DNA of 64,000 nucleotides from Adineta vaga (lineage: Eukaryota; Rotifera). The stretch lies in the NCBI GenBank assembly GCA_021613535.1, contig CP075496.1, positions 13,702,001 to 13,766,000 of the forward strand. Reading direction: 5' to 3'. A program made the position numbers and the translations under genes. Of the stretch, positions 1 through 14,777 are shown one piece after another. The notes under the pieces were generated by a model. The model did not search any database, was not told the origin of the DNA, and was given only the letters and a program-made list of their open reading frames with translations. How positions within the stretch are numbered: position 1 is the stretch's first letter; each line of letters opens with the position of its first letter.

Positions 1-1560
1 GTTAGTCGACGTACAGAAATATTGAAAACTTTAGTATCTTCATCATCAACATTATTAGCACCACCATTATCGGAAGCAAAATCTAGAAAATCGAGTAATG
101 CAACTTATGCTAATCAAATCAATTTACTTAAGTAAGAATAGAATTAATCTGGAATTGGAAGAGATTGAATTTATATTTTGACGTTTTAGACAACGTCAAC
201 CAATATCAAAATCAACTGTCGATGATGCTGAATGGATTGATTTTATGCGTTTAATTATACACAAACCTTTGGAAGATGATTTGAAATCATTACTCGATAA
301 ATATAAAACGGTAAATTTGATCTATGTATTTTCAATAAAAATAATATTTTCGAAATATATATTAGGCTTATTTTGATCAAGTCAATGCACCGAATGCATC
401 CGATGATACGATTCGTTCAAGTTTATGTACCATTGTTACCGAGGTATGTTTTTTTGAGTTCATTCATGTGGAAGTTCGAGCCCCAACTCTTAGAATAGTT
501 TAGTTCAATAATGAAGGCTGATGCTTTAATCTATTAGATTAGATGAGTAAAATTGAGTTTCTGATGAATCATTCTTTTCCAAAAGAATATACAAGGTTTA
601 TTGCGCACTTCTTTTGTCTTTATATATCCTTGTCGTTCATTTAATCGTTGACATATGAAGAAAAAAGAAAAGAAAAGAGCAATGAACAGAAGAACAAAAT
701 ATTAAGGCACCCGCGCCGGGACTCGAACCCGGACTCTTCGGATGTCTCTTGTTTTATAAGAAATTTAGGAGTCCGACGCCTTAATCCATTAGGCCACGCG
801 GGCTTGTCTCTTTCATATGCTCATGATATGTGTTATCATAGGCTTTGACTACATACTCATCAAGTTCAATCCAATCAGCATCATCATCAACTTCAACAAC
901 AACAGATGATCTAACCACAAATGTTTCTTCTCCTATCTCAACAACAGCAACAACAACTTCTCTAAACAATGGCAGTGCAAAGTAAATCTATTGACCAAAC
1001 TTTTTTCTCAAAGAAATATTTTCAATTAAAGACGAAAACGTAAAAGTATCGGTCCAACTTCATCCTTGTCTCTACCTATTCCAATCAATAGTCAAACAAA
1101 ATTTGTTATTAGTCATATCATACCCGGTAAATATGATAATTGTAATGGTAATAAAACAAACAATCAACAGCATAAACAATTTCAAAAGAAATACAGTCAT
1201 TTATTTAAAGTACGTTTTCATATATATATATATATATATATTTCTCGACGAATTAAACTTTTGTTTTTAGTATATACCTGACAAAGACGAACACACATAT
1301 CTTTTACGTGAAGATCATTTGAAAAGTACATTCTTTTCTTCTTCTGGTTCGCCAATAAATCAAAATATTTGTTTAATGTTATACGATGAAGTTTATAATA
1401 ATATGGATGATTATGATCTTGAATTAAGGTAGAAAACATTTCTTAACTTGTTTTTTTTTAAAATTTATATTTCGATTTTTTGTTTAGTGGAATATCAATG
1501 GATGATTCTTTTACTTTACCTGAATCACTTCTTGTACATATTAATTCAATTTATCAATAA
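1..1560 (+). CDS. DNTTIP1: DNTTIP1 (TdIF1) homologue, 5' end missing
   Basis: Scaffold-type nuclear protein; in vertebrates DNTTIP1 joins the HDAC1/2-MIDEAS deacetylase complex. Visible exons: up to 131, 190-310, 366-443, 842-981, 1032-1209, 1271-1428 and 1488-1560, all with GT-AG borders and matching phases. The second and third exons give an N-terminal region resembling the TdIF1 dimerisation domain (DAEWIDFMRLIIHKPLEDDL). A basic patch KRKRKSIGP follows a Ser/Thr-rich linker. The last exons (KYSHLFKYIPDKDEHTYL onward, ending LPESLLVHINSIYQ) align in my recollection with the human C-terminal domain ending near SFVLPSWMVEKM. The first codons lie before the window. The intron 444-841 carries a tRNA gene on the other strand and is much longer than its neighbours; the intron after 1209 holds a short (TA)n tract at 1220-1240. 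Confidence 0.75.
708..803 (-). tRNA. tRNA-Arg(CCT) with a 22-nt intron
   Basis: Reading the minus strand, a full cloverleaf folds. The acceptor stem GCCCGCG pairs with CGCGGGT. The D-arm carries an A-box-like TGGCCTAATGG, and the anticodon stem is TCGGA/TCCGA. The T arm contains GGTTCGAGTCC, a perfect B box. The anticodon loop CTCCTA is interrupted after position 37 by about 22 nt, the canonical place for a tRNA intron; anticodon CCT reads AGG. Without the intron the tRNA is about 74 nt; CCA is not encoded. It lies inside an intron of the DNTTIP1 homologue, in antisense orientation. Confidence 0.93.
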
Positions 1561-1828
1561 TCTGTGTTACAGTGATGTCAAGTACGGACATCGTCTTTTC
1601 CTTTCTCTGACTTTGTTTCGTTTTTTTTATCTTAAAAATTGTACATACACATGTTTTCTCGTCTCAATCTTCTATTTTAATAACCTGTATGAATCGATTT
1701 CTATATTGATTTGGCCTTTTTTTTTGTCTTGTTTTGTTTTTAGAATATATATATCTATATGTCTATAAGTTTATTTCAAAGAATCAAAATTCAAATCTAT
1801 TTTATTTCATTTCAGATCAATTAAAACC

Positions 1829-2957
1829 ATGACTTGGTTGAATGAATGGTTTAAAGAACAGTTTCCATCCTATAAACTTGCTTTAAAACATGGTGATCCT
1901 CGAACAAAAGATTGGTTTTTATTATGGCGTGATCCTGTTCCAGCAGTGACATTAGCTCTAATCTATTTAGCTATTGTTATCTTAGGTCCACGTTATATGC
2001 GACATCGAGAAGCAATTCATATTCCATCATGGATACTTTTCATTTATAACATGGCTTTAGTCGTTTTATCGGCTTATATGGTTGAAGAAGTGCGCAAAAA
2101 TCATAATTTGATTTGATTTGATCTATATGTTTTTGATCTTTTAGCTTGTTGTAGGTCTTTATCTTAGTCGATATAATCTTTTCTGTCAAAGAATGGTTGT
2201 TTCAAATGATAAGAACGAAATGAAAATCGCCAATGTCTTATGGTTTTATTTTTTCTCTAAAGCAATTGAATTTATGGATACAATATTTATGGTTGTTCGT
2301 AAACGTTTCACACAAATAACATTCCTTCATGTTTTTCATCATTCAACAATGTTAATTATTTGGTGGATTGTAATGACATGGATTCCCGTAAGTTTTTTTT
2401 CTAATATTATCTGTTTCCTTTTTCTCATTAATAATATCTTCTTTAGGGTGGACAAGCATGGTTAGGTCCAGTTTTAAATTCAGCTGTACATGTCTTTATG
2501 TATGGTTATTATGGATTATCAGTTATTCCATCTTTACGTGATAAACTTTGGTGGAAACGATATATCACCATGTTTCAATTAGTAAATATATCAAATTCTT
2601 TATTATATAATTCATTTCTATGTACTTTAGATTCAATTTGTACTTATATTTACTCATACATTTGTTGGTCTATTACGTGGTTGTGATTATCCACGATGGT
2701 ATGATCAGATGTTCTTAATTATCATCTGATGATTTGTTTATTTTATTTTTTTTGTGTCTAGGGGTCAAATTATGTTAAGTACTTATATGATTATCATGTT
2801 GATTCTTTTCTTGAATTTCTATATTCATGAATATGTTACGCGAAGTAATGATGCTAAACGTCGTAAACAAAAATCACAACAAACAAATAAAATATCCGAT
2901 AATGAATCAACAACAAAATCAACTCGACAAAATGGAATTACAAAAAAACAACATTAG
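1829..2957 (+). CDS. ELOVL-type very-long-chain fatty acid elongase
   Basis: 3-keto-acyl-CoA synthase of the ER membrane that condenses malonyl-CoA with long acyl-CoA. Five exons (1829-2089, 2145-2387, 2447-2581, 2631-2698, 2762-2957) give 300 residues, the usual family length. Signatures: [15 protein letters not shown], the histidine box FLHVFHH (HxxHH), MYGYYGLS, then [15 protein letters not shown] leading to the last TM. Several hydrophobic spans fit the family's 6-7 TM topology. The tail is basic and polar ([10 protein letters not shown]) but does not end in an evident KKXX signal. The first donor is an unusual GTGCGC; it is chosen because it joins YMVEE to [11 protein letters not shown] in frame. 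Class (ELOVL1/4/7-like rather than 3/6) is only a guess. Confidence 0.92.
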
Positions 2958-3309
2958 ATTTTCTTCTACAAAAAAATAGACAAACGATTTTCTTTCCTTT
3001 TCTATTCGTCGTATTTCTAGGCAATATGCTTCTTTTCACACCTTATTCTCTAGTCATTTAGTTTCCATAACAAAAGCAAAAAATGATTTATTTTATGTCT
3101 TGTCTTGTGTGTTCCGTGTTTACGCTCCAAAGAAACATTCTTTTATTCCAACATTAAATGTTCCCAAGAAGAAACCACACTTCCATCTTTTCGATATTCT
3201 TTTAGATAATTTCGTTCGAGAAAAGAGAGAGGACTTGACTTTGTCTGTTTTCTTTTTATTGAATAAAATCTTTTATTGAAAATCGAAAAACAAAAGATTT
3301 CTCATACGA

Positions 3310-6248
<2,939 letters not shown>

Positions 6249-6408
6249 ACTCATCCATTTCTTTTTTTTTTGTTAAATCTGTACAGTTGATAAATGAATA
6301 AACAAGAAAGTATTAACATTTAGAAAAATATGTTCTTATCTACAGATAAGAAATTACAAAACTTAACTCGAGAAAATGGGATATGGGATTTTCTTTTATC
6401 TATCGTCT

Positions 6409-6416
6409 ATATAATC
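6409..6416 (+). promoter_or_regulatory. TATA-like box of the GH16 gene
   Basis: TATATAAT lies 35-42 bp before the ATG at 6451, in a 200 bp gap after CPSF3. The short distance implies a very short 5' UTR. Position and sequence only; no start-site data. Confidence 0.4.
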
Positions 6417-6450
6417 AAAGGAAGAAAGCAGTAGAATAACTAAGAAAAGA

Positions 6451-7548
6451 ATGCAGTATTACCTATTAATAATTAGTATTTATCTCATTATTTCATTGGT
6501 ACATGCTCGATGGGAACTTGTTTTCTCAGATGATTTCAATTGTAATGGTGAAATTGATAGAAGCAAATGGACGTTCGATGAAGGTGTAGGTGAAAATGGA
6601 TGGGGTATGTGATCAGATTATTTTCATTCTAGTTTTGTAATTGATTGAATATATATATTAGGTAATCATGAAGAACAGTTCTATACAACGAATAGAAAAA
6701 ATGTTCGTTGCGAATATTTTCCAGGTAGTTCACAGGGTCGTCTCATTATTGAAGCACATCGAGTAAGAATAATCTGCTATTCTTCGAATAAAGATTTTCA
6801 AGGTGATGTTTAGGAAAGACATGGAGAAAGTCGTTATACTTCAGCTCGTATTCGAACTAAAAAGGCTTGGACTTATGGTCGTTGGCAAATTCGTGCTAAA
6901 GTACCTGAAGGTCGTGGTCTTTGGTCAGCGATATGGATGGTGAAATATTTCTACAATTTGTATTAGAATCATTCGCTTCTTTTTTTTCGTATCTAGCTTC
7001 CTCAACATGAAACTTATGGCACTCGAAAATGGCCAGATAGTGGAGAAATCAATATCATGGAACAAGTGGGTTTCGATCCTACAAGAATTCATGCAAGTGT
7101 TCATACTAAAGCTCACAATCATCGCGATAGCAATCATCCATCTAATAGTGTCACTGTTCCTGATGTTACAACAAGATTTAGAATTTATACATTGGATTGG
7201 GAACCACATCGTTTGAGAATGTTTGTTAGTGATAATGAAGCAAATCCTGAGAAAAAAGAAATTCTTCTTTGGAATAAACAAGGCAATTGGAAAATGTGGT
7301 AAACAATTCAATCGTTATTCTTATTTAAAAGATTATATGAGATATATTTCTAGGCCATTTGATCGACCATTTAATCTTATCATCAATCTTGCTATTGGCG
7401 GAGATTGGTAAGATGTGTCTGTCTACTTTAAAAATAAAATAGTAATATTTCTTTTGTTTTTCTCAGGGGTGGTCAAAAAGGACTCGACGTCAGCGCATTT
7501 CCAGGGAAACTTGAAGTCGACTGGGTGAAATATTTTCAACGAAGTTAA
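6451..7548 (+). CDS. Secreted GH16 beta-glucanase-like protein
   Basis: Glycoside hydrolase family 16 enzymes cut beta-1,3 or mixed-linkage glucans. Six exons (6451-6604, 6662-6762, 6814-6939, 6997-7298, 7354-7407, 7467-7548) give 272 residues. A signal peptide (residues 1 to about 20, MQYYLLIISIYLIISLVHA) precedes a single GH16 domain: FSDDFNCNG, TSARIRTKKAWTYGRWQIRAK, LWSAIWMLP, WPDSGEINIMEQVG, LDWEPHRLRMFV, PFDRPFNLIINLAIGGDW and a final LEVDWVKYFQ. The catalytic strand keeps both glutamates (nucleophile and acid/base), but the usual Asp between them (GEIDIME) is Asn here. It may still be active or may have become a glucan-binding protein. Bdelloids are known for horizontally acquired carbohydrate enzymes, but this gene has host-type introns. 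AATAAA at 7585-7590. Confidence 0.92.
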
Positions 7549-8689
7549 GAGAGAAATATTTTCTAGATTTTTAATTTAAGCAGAAATAAAACGATCGAAA
7601 CTTTCATATATATTATCTTTATGATAAAATTCAAGTAAAATGATTCAAAAAGACTTCATCTCTTGAAATTTTTCATTCCATACCAAGATCTATTAGACGT
7701 AGAAAGTTCAAACTAAAGTAACTAGAAAACAGTCGGAAGTGCGTTCGAGCACAGAAGCACTGTGTTTGAACTGAATAATAACAAAATGATGCTTTTGATA
7801 AAAAAATCTTGATGCTGACAGTGAGTAGAATCAGCAGGCATATCCTGATTCTCAATTCAAAGAAAATATATTTGCTGATTGTTGCATTGATATGATGATG
7901 AAACGAAGGAGTGAACATTCTCAATGTTATTAAGGTATTACAATGCTGTTTGTGATGTGATTACAGTCATATAATATTATTCTTTTTTTCTTATTATCGG
8001 TACACATTAATAAAACGTGTTATTTTGTACTTGCTAGGAAGACAAGAAACTTTTACTCTATTACAAATGACAAAAGAAGATCTTGATATGAGATCAATTT
8101 TAGTAAAATATGAAGCCACATCGATGAAATCGCTTTTATCAACAACTAATAGCTCTCTCGCTCTTTTGGCTTCGTCAAACAAAATCAAATACCCAATCGT
8201 TAATAAACTACTGATTCGTATCAATGATAAATCATGTAATTACTTTAGACATCATTTAATCTGCTTAGAAAATAAAAATAAAGATGCTTTCTGTACAAGA
8301 TCACGTGCGACAACTTCGAAGTAAAATCAACCAAATTATCAATGTCGAGACAACAGTTACTATTTTTGTAATTTAACACGAGAAAATTTATGCTCGATAA
8401 CTTTTCACTAAATTAGTTTTTTACTAATCTACCAAGCTATTCATACTTGATTGATAAAAGTTGTAACACAGCACGTGTTTATATGGATTTGTCTTTAGTA
8501 AAGATAGTCCTGGCAGAATATGAAGATCACAGGATAATTAATTACTCATTATATATTATCTAAATGTATTTACATATTTTATTGACATTTTTAATATTAA
8601 TTCTAAAGATCGAGTACTCATTTTCATTCATAATATATATTTAATTTAATAACTTTTTATACTTTATACTATTAAATTAAGAATAATAT
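7549..8689. other. Intergenic, no gene supported
   Basis: After the GH16 polyadenylation signal this is AT-rich sequence. Short open stretches on both strands (minus 7673-7924, plus 8025-8324) have no recognisable motif, no splice-linked neighbours and no family resemblance, so they are not called. Confidence 0.5.
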
Positions 8690-9653
8690 TTCATTTAAAA
8701 TAATTCCATTCATCACACTACGAACAGAATAAGTATAAAACTTCTTCATATATTTTTTTACTCTCGACTAAATCATTCTCGAAGCACAAATTTGTTGATG
8801 AACAGACAGAATCATTTCCTTGAGAAGATCTCCACAAATCCTTATACTGTAAACAGGGTGGAATTCTGCATTACGACGTTACAAAATCATACTTTGCTTA
8901 TTGTTAACTCACATTCTTTTTTCTAGTTTAATCATCTTATTAATAGAAGAGATCAGTACAATGCAGAAAAATCTCATTTTTAATGTAAGAAATATTTTAA
9001 TGAAAACATTCATTGATAATGACTTAATACGAATTAAGTATTGATATTGAAAAATTTAGTTTTTTTACGTAGAAAAACATTTTTTATACTCAACAGTCAG
9101 AAGGCATCCTTGATGATGATATTTTCAACTTTCTATTTCCTGTTCATGACCAGTTTAGATAAAATCGAACTGATAATGATTAAAAGGAATTAATTTCTAT
9201 TTATAATTTTATAATAGAACAACAACTCATGCAGGTCGTCGTATCAGTCTATACTTTTTAGTTTGATTAATAATCATTAATGAACTTTCTAATAAGATAA
9301 TAAATGCTTGTAGTATAGAAAAGATGATAAAAGATTTTTTTTCTCTACTTATTATAGATTTAGTTAGAAAATATTTTTAATGAATACTTTCTATCATTCT
9401 GAACTACTTCTTAGATTTATTCAGATATGCGCAAAAGAGAGTAAAAATAATTAGATACAATTGATTTCTATCCATATTTCATTTGAAACATTTTTCTAAA
9501 GATTTATACACGTTAGACAACAACGATATTTTGATATAGAATTTCATTCGAAAGAGAGATTTAGATTTAATCATCAAGTATTCATGAACATTCGTCCTCA
9601 TTGACATTTTTCAAAGTTAAAAAACGGAAAGGTTGTGTGAACATATTCTACAT

Positions 9654-9663
9654 TATATAAAAA
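9654..9663 (+). promoter_or_regulatory. TATA-like box upstream of GPCR copy 1
   Basis: TATATAAAAA about 115 bp before the ATG at 9777, followed by a pyrimidine-rich stretch with a TTTTAG acceptor-like site immediately before the start codon (a 5' UTR intron or a leader-acceptor site is possible). The whole TATA block is absent from copy 2. Confidence 0.35.
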
Positions 9664-9776
9664 GTCTAGGTGATTTAGTAAAGAAGATTAATCAAAATGA
9701 AAAGATTAGCAAAGAAAAAACTTATGTTTTATTCTTATTTTTTTAGTTTTATTTGTTTTAGACATACATAATTTCT

Positions 9777-10960
9777 ATGCCATCATCATCTCAAGCAGAT
9801 CCAACATTAGCATTGGTCACACACTTACTCACTTATTATGGTTATTCAATAATGCTTATCTTTGGTAATATTGGTAATCTTCTAAATATTCTACTTTTTC
9901 TACAAAAGAAATTAAGAAAAACATCTTGTAATAATTGTAAGAAATCAAAGTGACCTACTTTCAATTGCTCATCTATCAATCTGTTTTTTTTTCTTTTCAA
10001 GATTTTGTAGTCTCAGCATTTACCAATATTATCGCTTTAAATGTCGGTATTTCTTCAATAATTCATGCTGAAATCGAACCACGAGATTTAACCGATATTT
10101 ATTGTAAAATCGAAGGATATATAATGAATGTTTGTCTTCAAATATCTCGATACTTAATTGTTGTTGCATGTTTCGATCGATATGCACTTTGTTCAACAAA
10201 TGCTTCTCTTCGAAAATTCTCTCGTGTTTCAGTTGCTCGTCGATATGTTATTCCTTTGATCATTCTTCTTTGGCTAGTTGTTCCAATTCATGTACCTATT
10301 TTTATCACCGTTGTTAAAGATACATGTGCATTCGTTGATACTGGAGCATATTACAATAGTATTTATGGACTTATTCTCATTGGTATTCTACCACCTGGTT
10401 TGATGTTTATTTTTTCATTATTGATATTTCGTAATCTCAAATTACGACAACAACGTCGTCAAATTCATCCATTAGTTCAAACTCATTCTCTCCCAACAGT
10501 CGATGAACAACAACGTTTGAAAATCAAAGATCAACAAGTGTTTGCTATGTTACTTGTTCAAGTTTTTGCTTATGTGGCATCGAGTACACCATATACAATT
10601 ACAGTGCTTTACGTTGTACTAGATACACTAACAGCAGTAGATAATTCAATAGAAAACAAATCTGTCATCACATTTATATTATTTGTTACCGATATGCTTC
10701 GTTTTATTTGTCCATTTACTTCATTTTATTTATTTATAACTGTCTCTCGACTTTATCGACGAGAAATGATGTCAATCATACGAAAAATTCATCATCGATG
10801 GCTTCTATTATGGAATAGAACCCATATAGCTCAACTTGATCCAGTTGGATTACAACTCCAAATTCGAACAGACCATTGGAAGTTCGATCTTAACAATATC
10901 GTCAACGCAGATGAGACTATTTCAATTGTAGACATATTTCTTGAACATATTAGATATTGA
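9777..10960 (+). CDS. Rhodopsin-class (FMRFamide-receptor-like) GPCR, copy 1
   Basis: Seven-TM receptor of the plasma membrane, likely peptide-gated. Two exons (9777-9936, 10002-10960) give 372 residues. TM1 has GNIGNLLNILLF. TM3 ends in CFDRY, a DRY motif. The disulfide cysteines are visible (YCKIEGY before TM3, DTCAFVD in loop 2). TM6 is VQVFAYVASSTPYTITVLY. TM7 has CPFTSFYLF in place of NPxxY, a common change in rotifer-type receptors. Intracellular loop 3 is short and basic (LKLRQQRRQIHP). The C-terminal tail after WNRTHIAQLDPVG differs completely from copy 2 because of a one-base length difference. Ligand unknown. Confidence 0.85.
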
Positions 10961-10968
10961 AGTCAATC

Positions 10969-13900
10969 ATCGCAAAATGTTGCTTCTATGAAATTGTTTC
11001 TTCTAGACTATTTCACACCTATTTGGTGGTACCAATGTTAGTATCAATAATTTTCTCATAAAATACATAAGGAAATTCATAAAGTTTTTTAAAATTCAAT
11101 TTTATGAGAGACTTTATTCGTTTATATAGGCAAAGACGTATTCCTAAACTATATTGTTCATTCTCAAATGATATATTGTCATGTTTAATTTATCTTGATA
11201 GAATCGTAAAAATATTTTAAAATCTGTTTATCGTAATTGAATTCCAGAACACACGATTCATTATCAAGTACTATTGATGAATGTCACTTCTCTCAATGAT
11301 TCTTATGTAGTCTGACACTTCTATCATCTTATGATAATATTGAATATCAATAGCTTAGTAACATGTACTGATTTTCCAGAGAAAGATCGCAACACAAAGG
11401 TAGGTTATTCATGTGAATAAACGGAACTATTATTTAATATATACCGTTTGTTGAATATGGACAGATCCTACATTGTAAAATATGTTAATCTCGCAGACAG
11501 TGTTTGTTCTTGCCGAATTCTTGTGGTTTTCTTGTCATCTCATATTACAAGCATGCACTGACTCACTGTTGTAGATTATCAGGAAGCTCCAGATGAAGAG
11601 ATAGGAAAGATACAAAACGAACATGTTTGTCGAGTCAGTAAACAATGCTTAGAAAATGGCGCACTCATCCATTTTAGTTCTATGGTCAAAACTTTATATT
11701 ATGTGAATTACTAAATGACTTCATCCAGGTTTAATCATCATAAACACAGTCATTTCTTGGAATTTACGAAAAAATATATATTTACTTTCAAAATCGTTTG
11801 AATTTTATACGTTTTTTATTTATTTTTTCTTATTTATTCGATTTATCATTTAATCAAACCCGTTTTTGTTTCATTGTACTTAATATAAAACCAGAAGCCC
11901 ACCAGACAAACATTCCTAACCAAAGAAATTACCTTTAACAACTTTGTTGACATTTTTCTACTAGGTATTTCTTGTTTTTCTCAGAGCTCCTTCAGTTCAA
12001 AAACGCAAAAAATCTCTATTCTTCATCACGATCGCTCCTGAACCACTCAACATGAAAGAGAAGTAGAATAGAACAAGTATAAACATGATAGATCGAAATA
12101 AGCAAAAAGATTACGTCTACTGTGTTCAGTAGTGTGATCCATTCATATACAATGATTTGGTGAAGTTTTTACTCAGACTAGATCAAAACAGCATGTTCGT
12201 GCTTCATCGTATTATTTTCTTGATTGTACGTGAAGAAATACGATACTCAGCCACCTGAGTATCTTGCCATGTTTGTTTTTCATAACTTAGAATAACATGA
12301 TCGTGATAAAAGTTCATGAATCAGTTTTATTAGAAGTTAAAAAGAAGAAAAGTAATCTATATATGACACAGTGTGTTAACACGAAGTGTTTCGTCATTAT
12401 TATTTTCAATAACCAATGGTAGTTCCTGGTTTAACGATAACATAATGTTAAATAGTAATACGTAAATAAGTTATTATTCATTTATATATATTTCGCATAC
12501 GGCGTTCATTCATTCGGATCGTCGGAGTAAAGGAAAAGACATAACTTATGTATATAAGTCACCTGGTGCATATACTCGTACTCACAAGCACCATTTCAAT
12601 TAATATAAGCTTGAAAAAAGCTAATGACAAAAGTTGTTAAAAAATTTAATCAAAACTACTAAAGATACCATTAAATCCCAGTGTAACTTGTAAGATTTAC
12701 TGGCATAGCATTTGTATATACATTGATTACTTATAAATAATATATTTTTCTCTTACATTCAAATGTATTGTAATTCCGAATCTTTATTTAATATGGTTCA
12801 TCGTCTAAAGTAAAACATGAAATATAAAAAGCATTTGTAATTTTAAATGAAGCAGCACACCTAATATTCTTTTAGAATTACTCCATCCCGGAAAAACTAT
12901 ATAGTTCATATATGATACGAAGATATGCGCTCGTATTGATTCGGTTTAAATCATTTTCTATCAATTATATAATACTCAATAAGATTCAAGAAGAATTTTT
13001 GTCTTTAGTAATTATTAATACATAACTATGAGTTAACATTTATATATACTTCGTAATTCTATATTTATTTGAGATAATTATTGAGAAATTCGATAAAAAT
13101 CAAATTAAATATTTAAGATATTGTTATCGGATGTTTCATTAATGAAAGACGTATATAAAAAAGATATTGTTCGAAAAGTATTTTTGTTTATCAGATCCAT
13201 CAATTAATTTGAAATTCAATATGATTTGCATCATTCATATCATATAACTGTTCTTCATAATAATGGTTTCATTTTTCAAGATAACCTTTCTAATATATTG
13301 TTTACGAAAGTGTATGTGTTATCCATCACATACATGAATATCTTCTTTTGACACAAAGATATGTTGAAATTAAATATTATTATTTACCTACATATCGTTT
13401 CAAAAAAGTCGAAAGAAAATAATCCATGACTTCATTTTATATGTATGTATTAGTGAAGTTCGTTGAGAACAGCTGTGAGGAATAGAATAATACCTTATTA
13501 ATAATTCTGTTATCCTTGAATGAGCGACATGATGTCTAGTCTTTTGATCATAGATAAACTGTATGACATGAAAGAGTTTTGATATTATGATTTTTTATGT
13601 TTTTGACGTAGGTGTTGAGAAAAAAAAAGAATTCAATTAGCTCCAGTTAACCGATAAAGTTAGTTATAAGCAGAAAGTACCGATAATAAGAGTCATTAGG
13701 TATTTTCCTCGAATAGAGAGAGAGAGAGCAGATGAAAGACTTAGAGAAAACTGACAGTTTTTGATGGGATAAAAACATCACATTACCTCCTACGTTTTTC
13801 TTCTACAAGCACTTAAAAATTGAAATTTGTAAAAGTTTATTACGTAATAGAAGAGTGCAACACAAAAGTACTTTACTGAATCTTTTGAAATGATATTAAA

Positions 13901-14777
13901 TAGTTTAAAAATTGAAATTAATTGTATATGGAAGTCGAAACAATAAATGCCTACACTCACAGTATGTCATCTATTTTCTATCGAAATTTTAATAAGAAAT
14001 CATGATCTTTACCGGAAAGTCGTTCCATCGTAATTGTTATTAGATACAATACACAATTCCATCAATGACACATCTTCAATTTTTTTCTTCTTCAAAGAAA
14101 AATCTCACGAGTCGAAGAATCATGTGCTCCGGATGATGTCAATTCCAGAAAAACTGACTCCAATTAGTCGACATTGATGTCAACGATAATAACTAGCTTT
14201 TACATCCTGTTGATTCATCCGAAACCTGGTTGTTTTTGCTTTTCTCAAGGTTAAATTGACAACATATCTGTTTTTGAAACTATAAGATCAAACTTCTAAA
14301 CATTCACAGATACAATATTTCTAAGTTGTCTTTCCACATGTCTATTCGATTAACTTGACAAATAGTAGATTGATTAGAGGTTTTGAATCTTAATTATTTT
14401 CTCAGTTGAATAATTCATCAACTGAATCCATTTTATCCATTATTCAATGAAAGAACGTGATTTTTGTGCATGTATGACTTCTTCTATCTACTTCGAAGTC
14501 ATAAAATAGTTTGTATGAAATGACCTTCTATTCTTACCAATGGGAAAATAATGAGGCAATTAAATTTTGCAGTTCTTTTATGTCTTATGCATGAATTATT
14601 TTCAAAAAAAAAGAATGATCTTTTTAATACTGACGTCATTAGATTTCATGGATATTTGAGTACATTAAAAAGAAAGTTCTATTATTTATTTTCAAGGACA
14701 AAAACAAAAGCAAAAAAATAATGTAAAATATATGTTTATCCCAAAGCGAATAAAGAATAAAAATATACGTTTTCTTT
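10969..14777. other. 3.8 kb without a recognisable gene
   Basis: AT-rich sequence with only very short open frames on either strand, no tRNA, no terminal repeats and no homology noticed to the rest of the window. A few mono- and dinucleotide runs occur, such as (GA)n near 13718-13730. It is the longest gene-free stretch here and lies just downstream of GPCR copy 1. Confidence 0.5.

Larger units (their letters stand above)
8690..10968 (+). repeat. Duplicated GPCR segment, copy 1
   Basis: Homologous to 45895-47802, about 37 kb away and in the same orientation. The upstream part (about 8690-9300) is diverged but recognisable, for example the shared string AATCATTTCCTTGAGAA and the AACTTTCTAA block. 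From about 9670 to the stop region the two copies are nearly identical, including the intron. Copy 1 has about 350 extra bp (about 9300-9665) that copy 2 lacks. Confidence 0.8.

Noticed and set aside
7007-7411. Overlapping open frames inside the GH16 gene
   Set aside because: They are other-frame shadows of exon 4 and intron readthrough; the GH16 frame has the conserved motifs.
7673-8324. Small ORFs on both strands
   Set aside because: No motif, no splice partners and no family resemblance; chance open frames in AT-rich DNA are expected at this size.
9240-9780. Spliced-leader RNA gene or SL acceptor
   Set aside because: The known bdelloid leader sequence, as I remember it, does not occur here; the acceptor-like site before the GPCR start cannot alone show trans-splicing.
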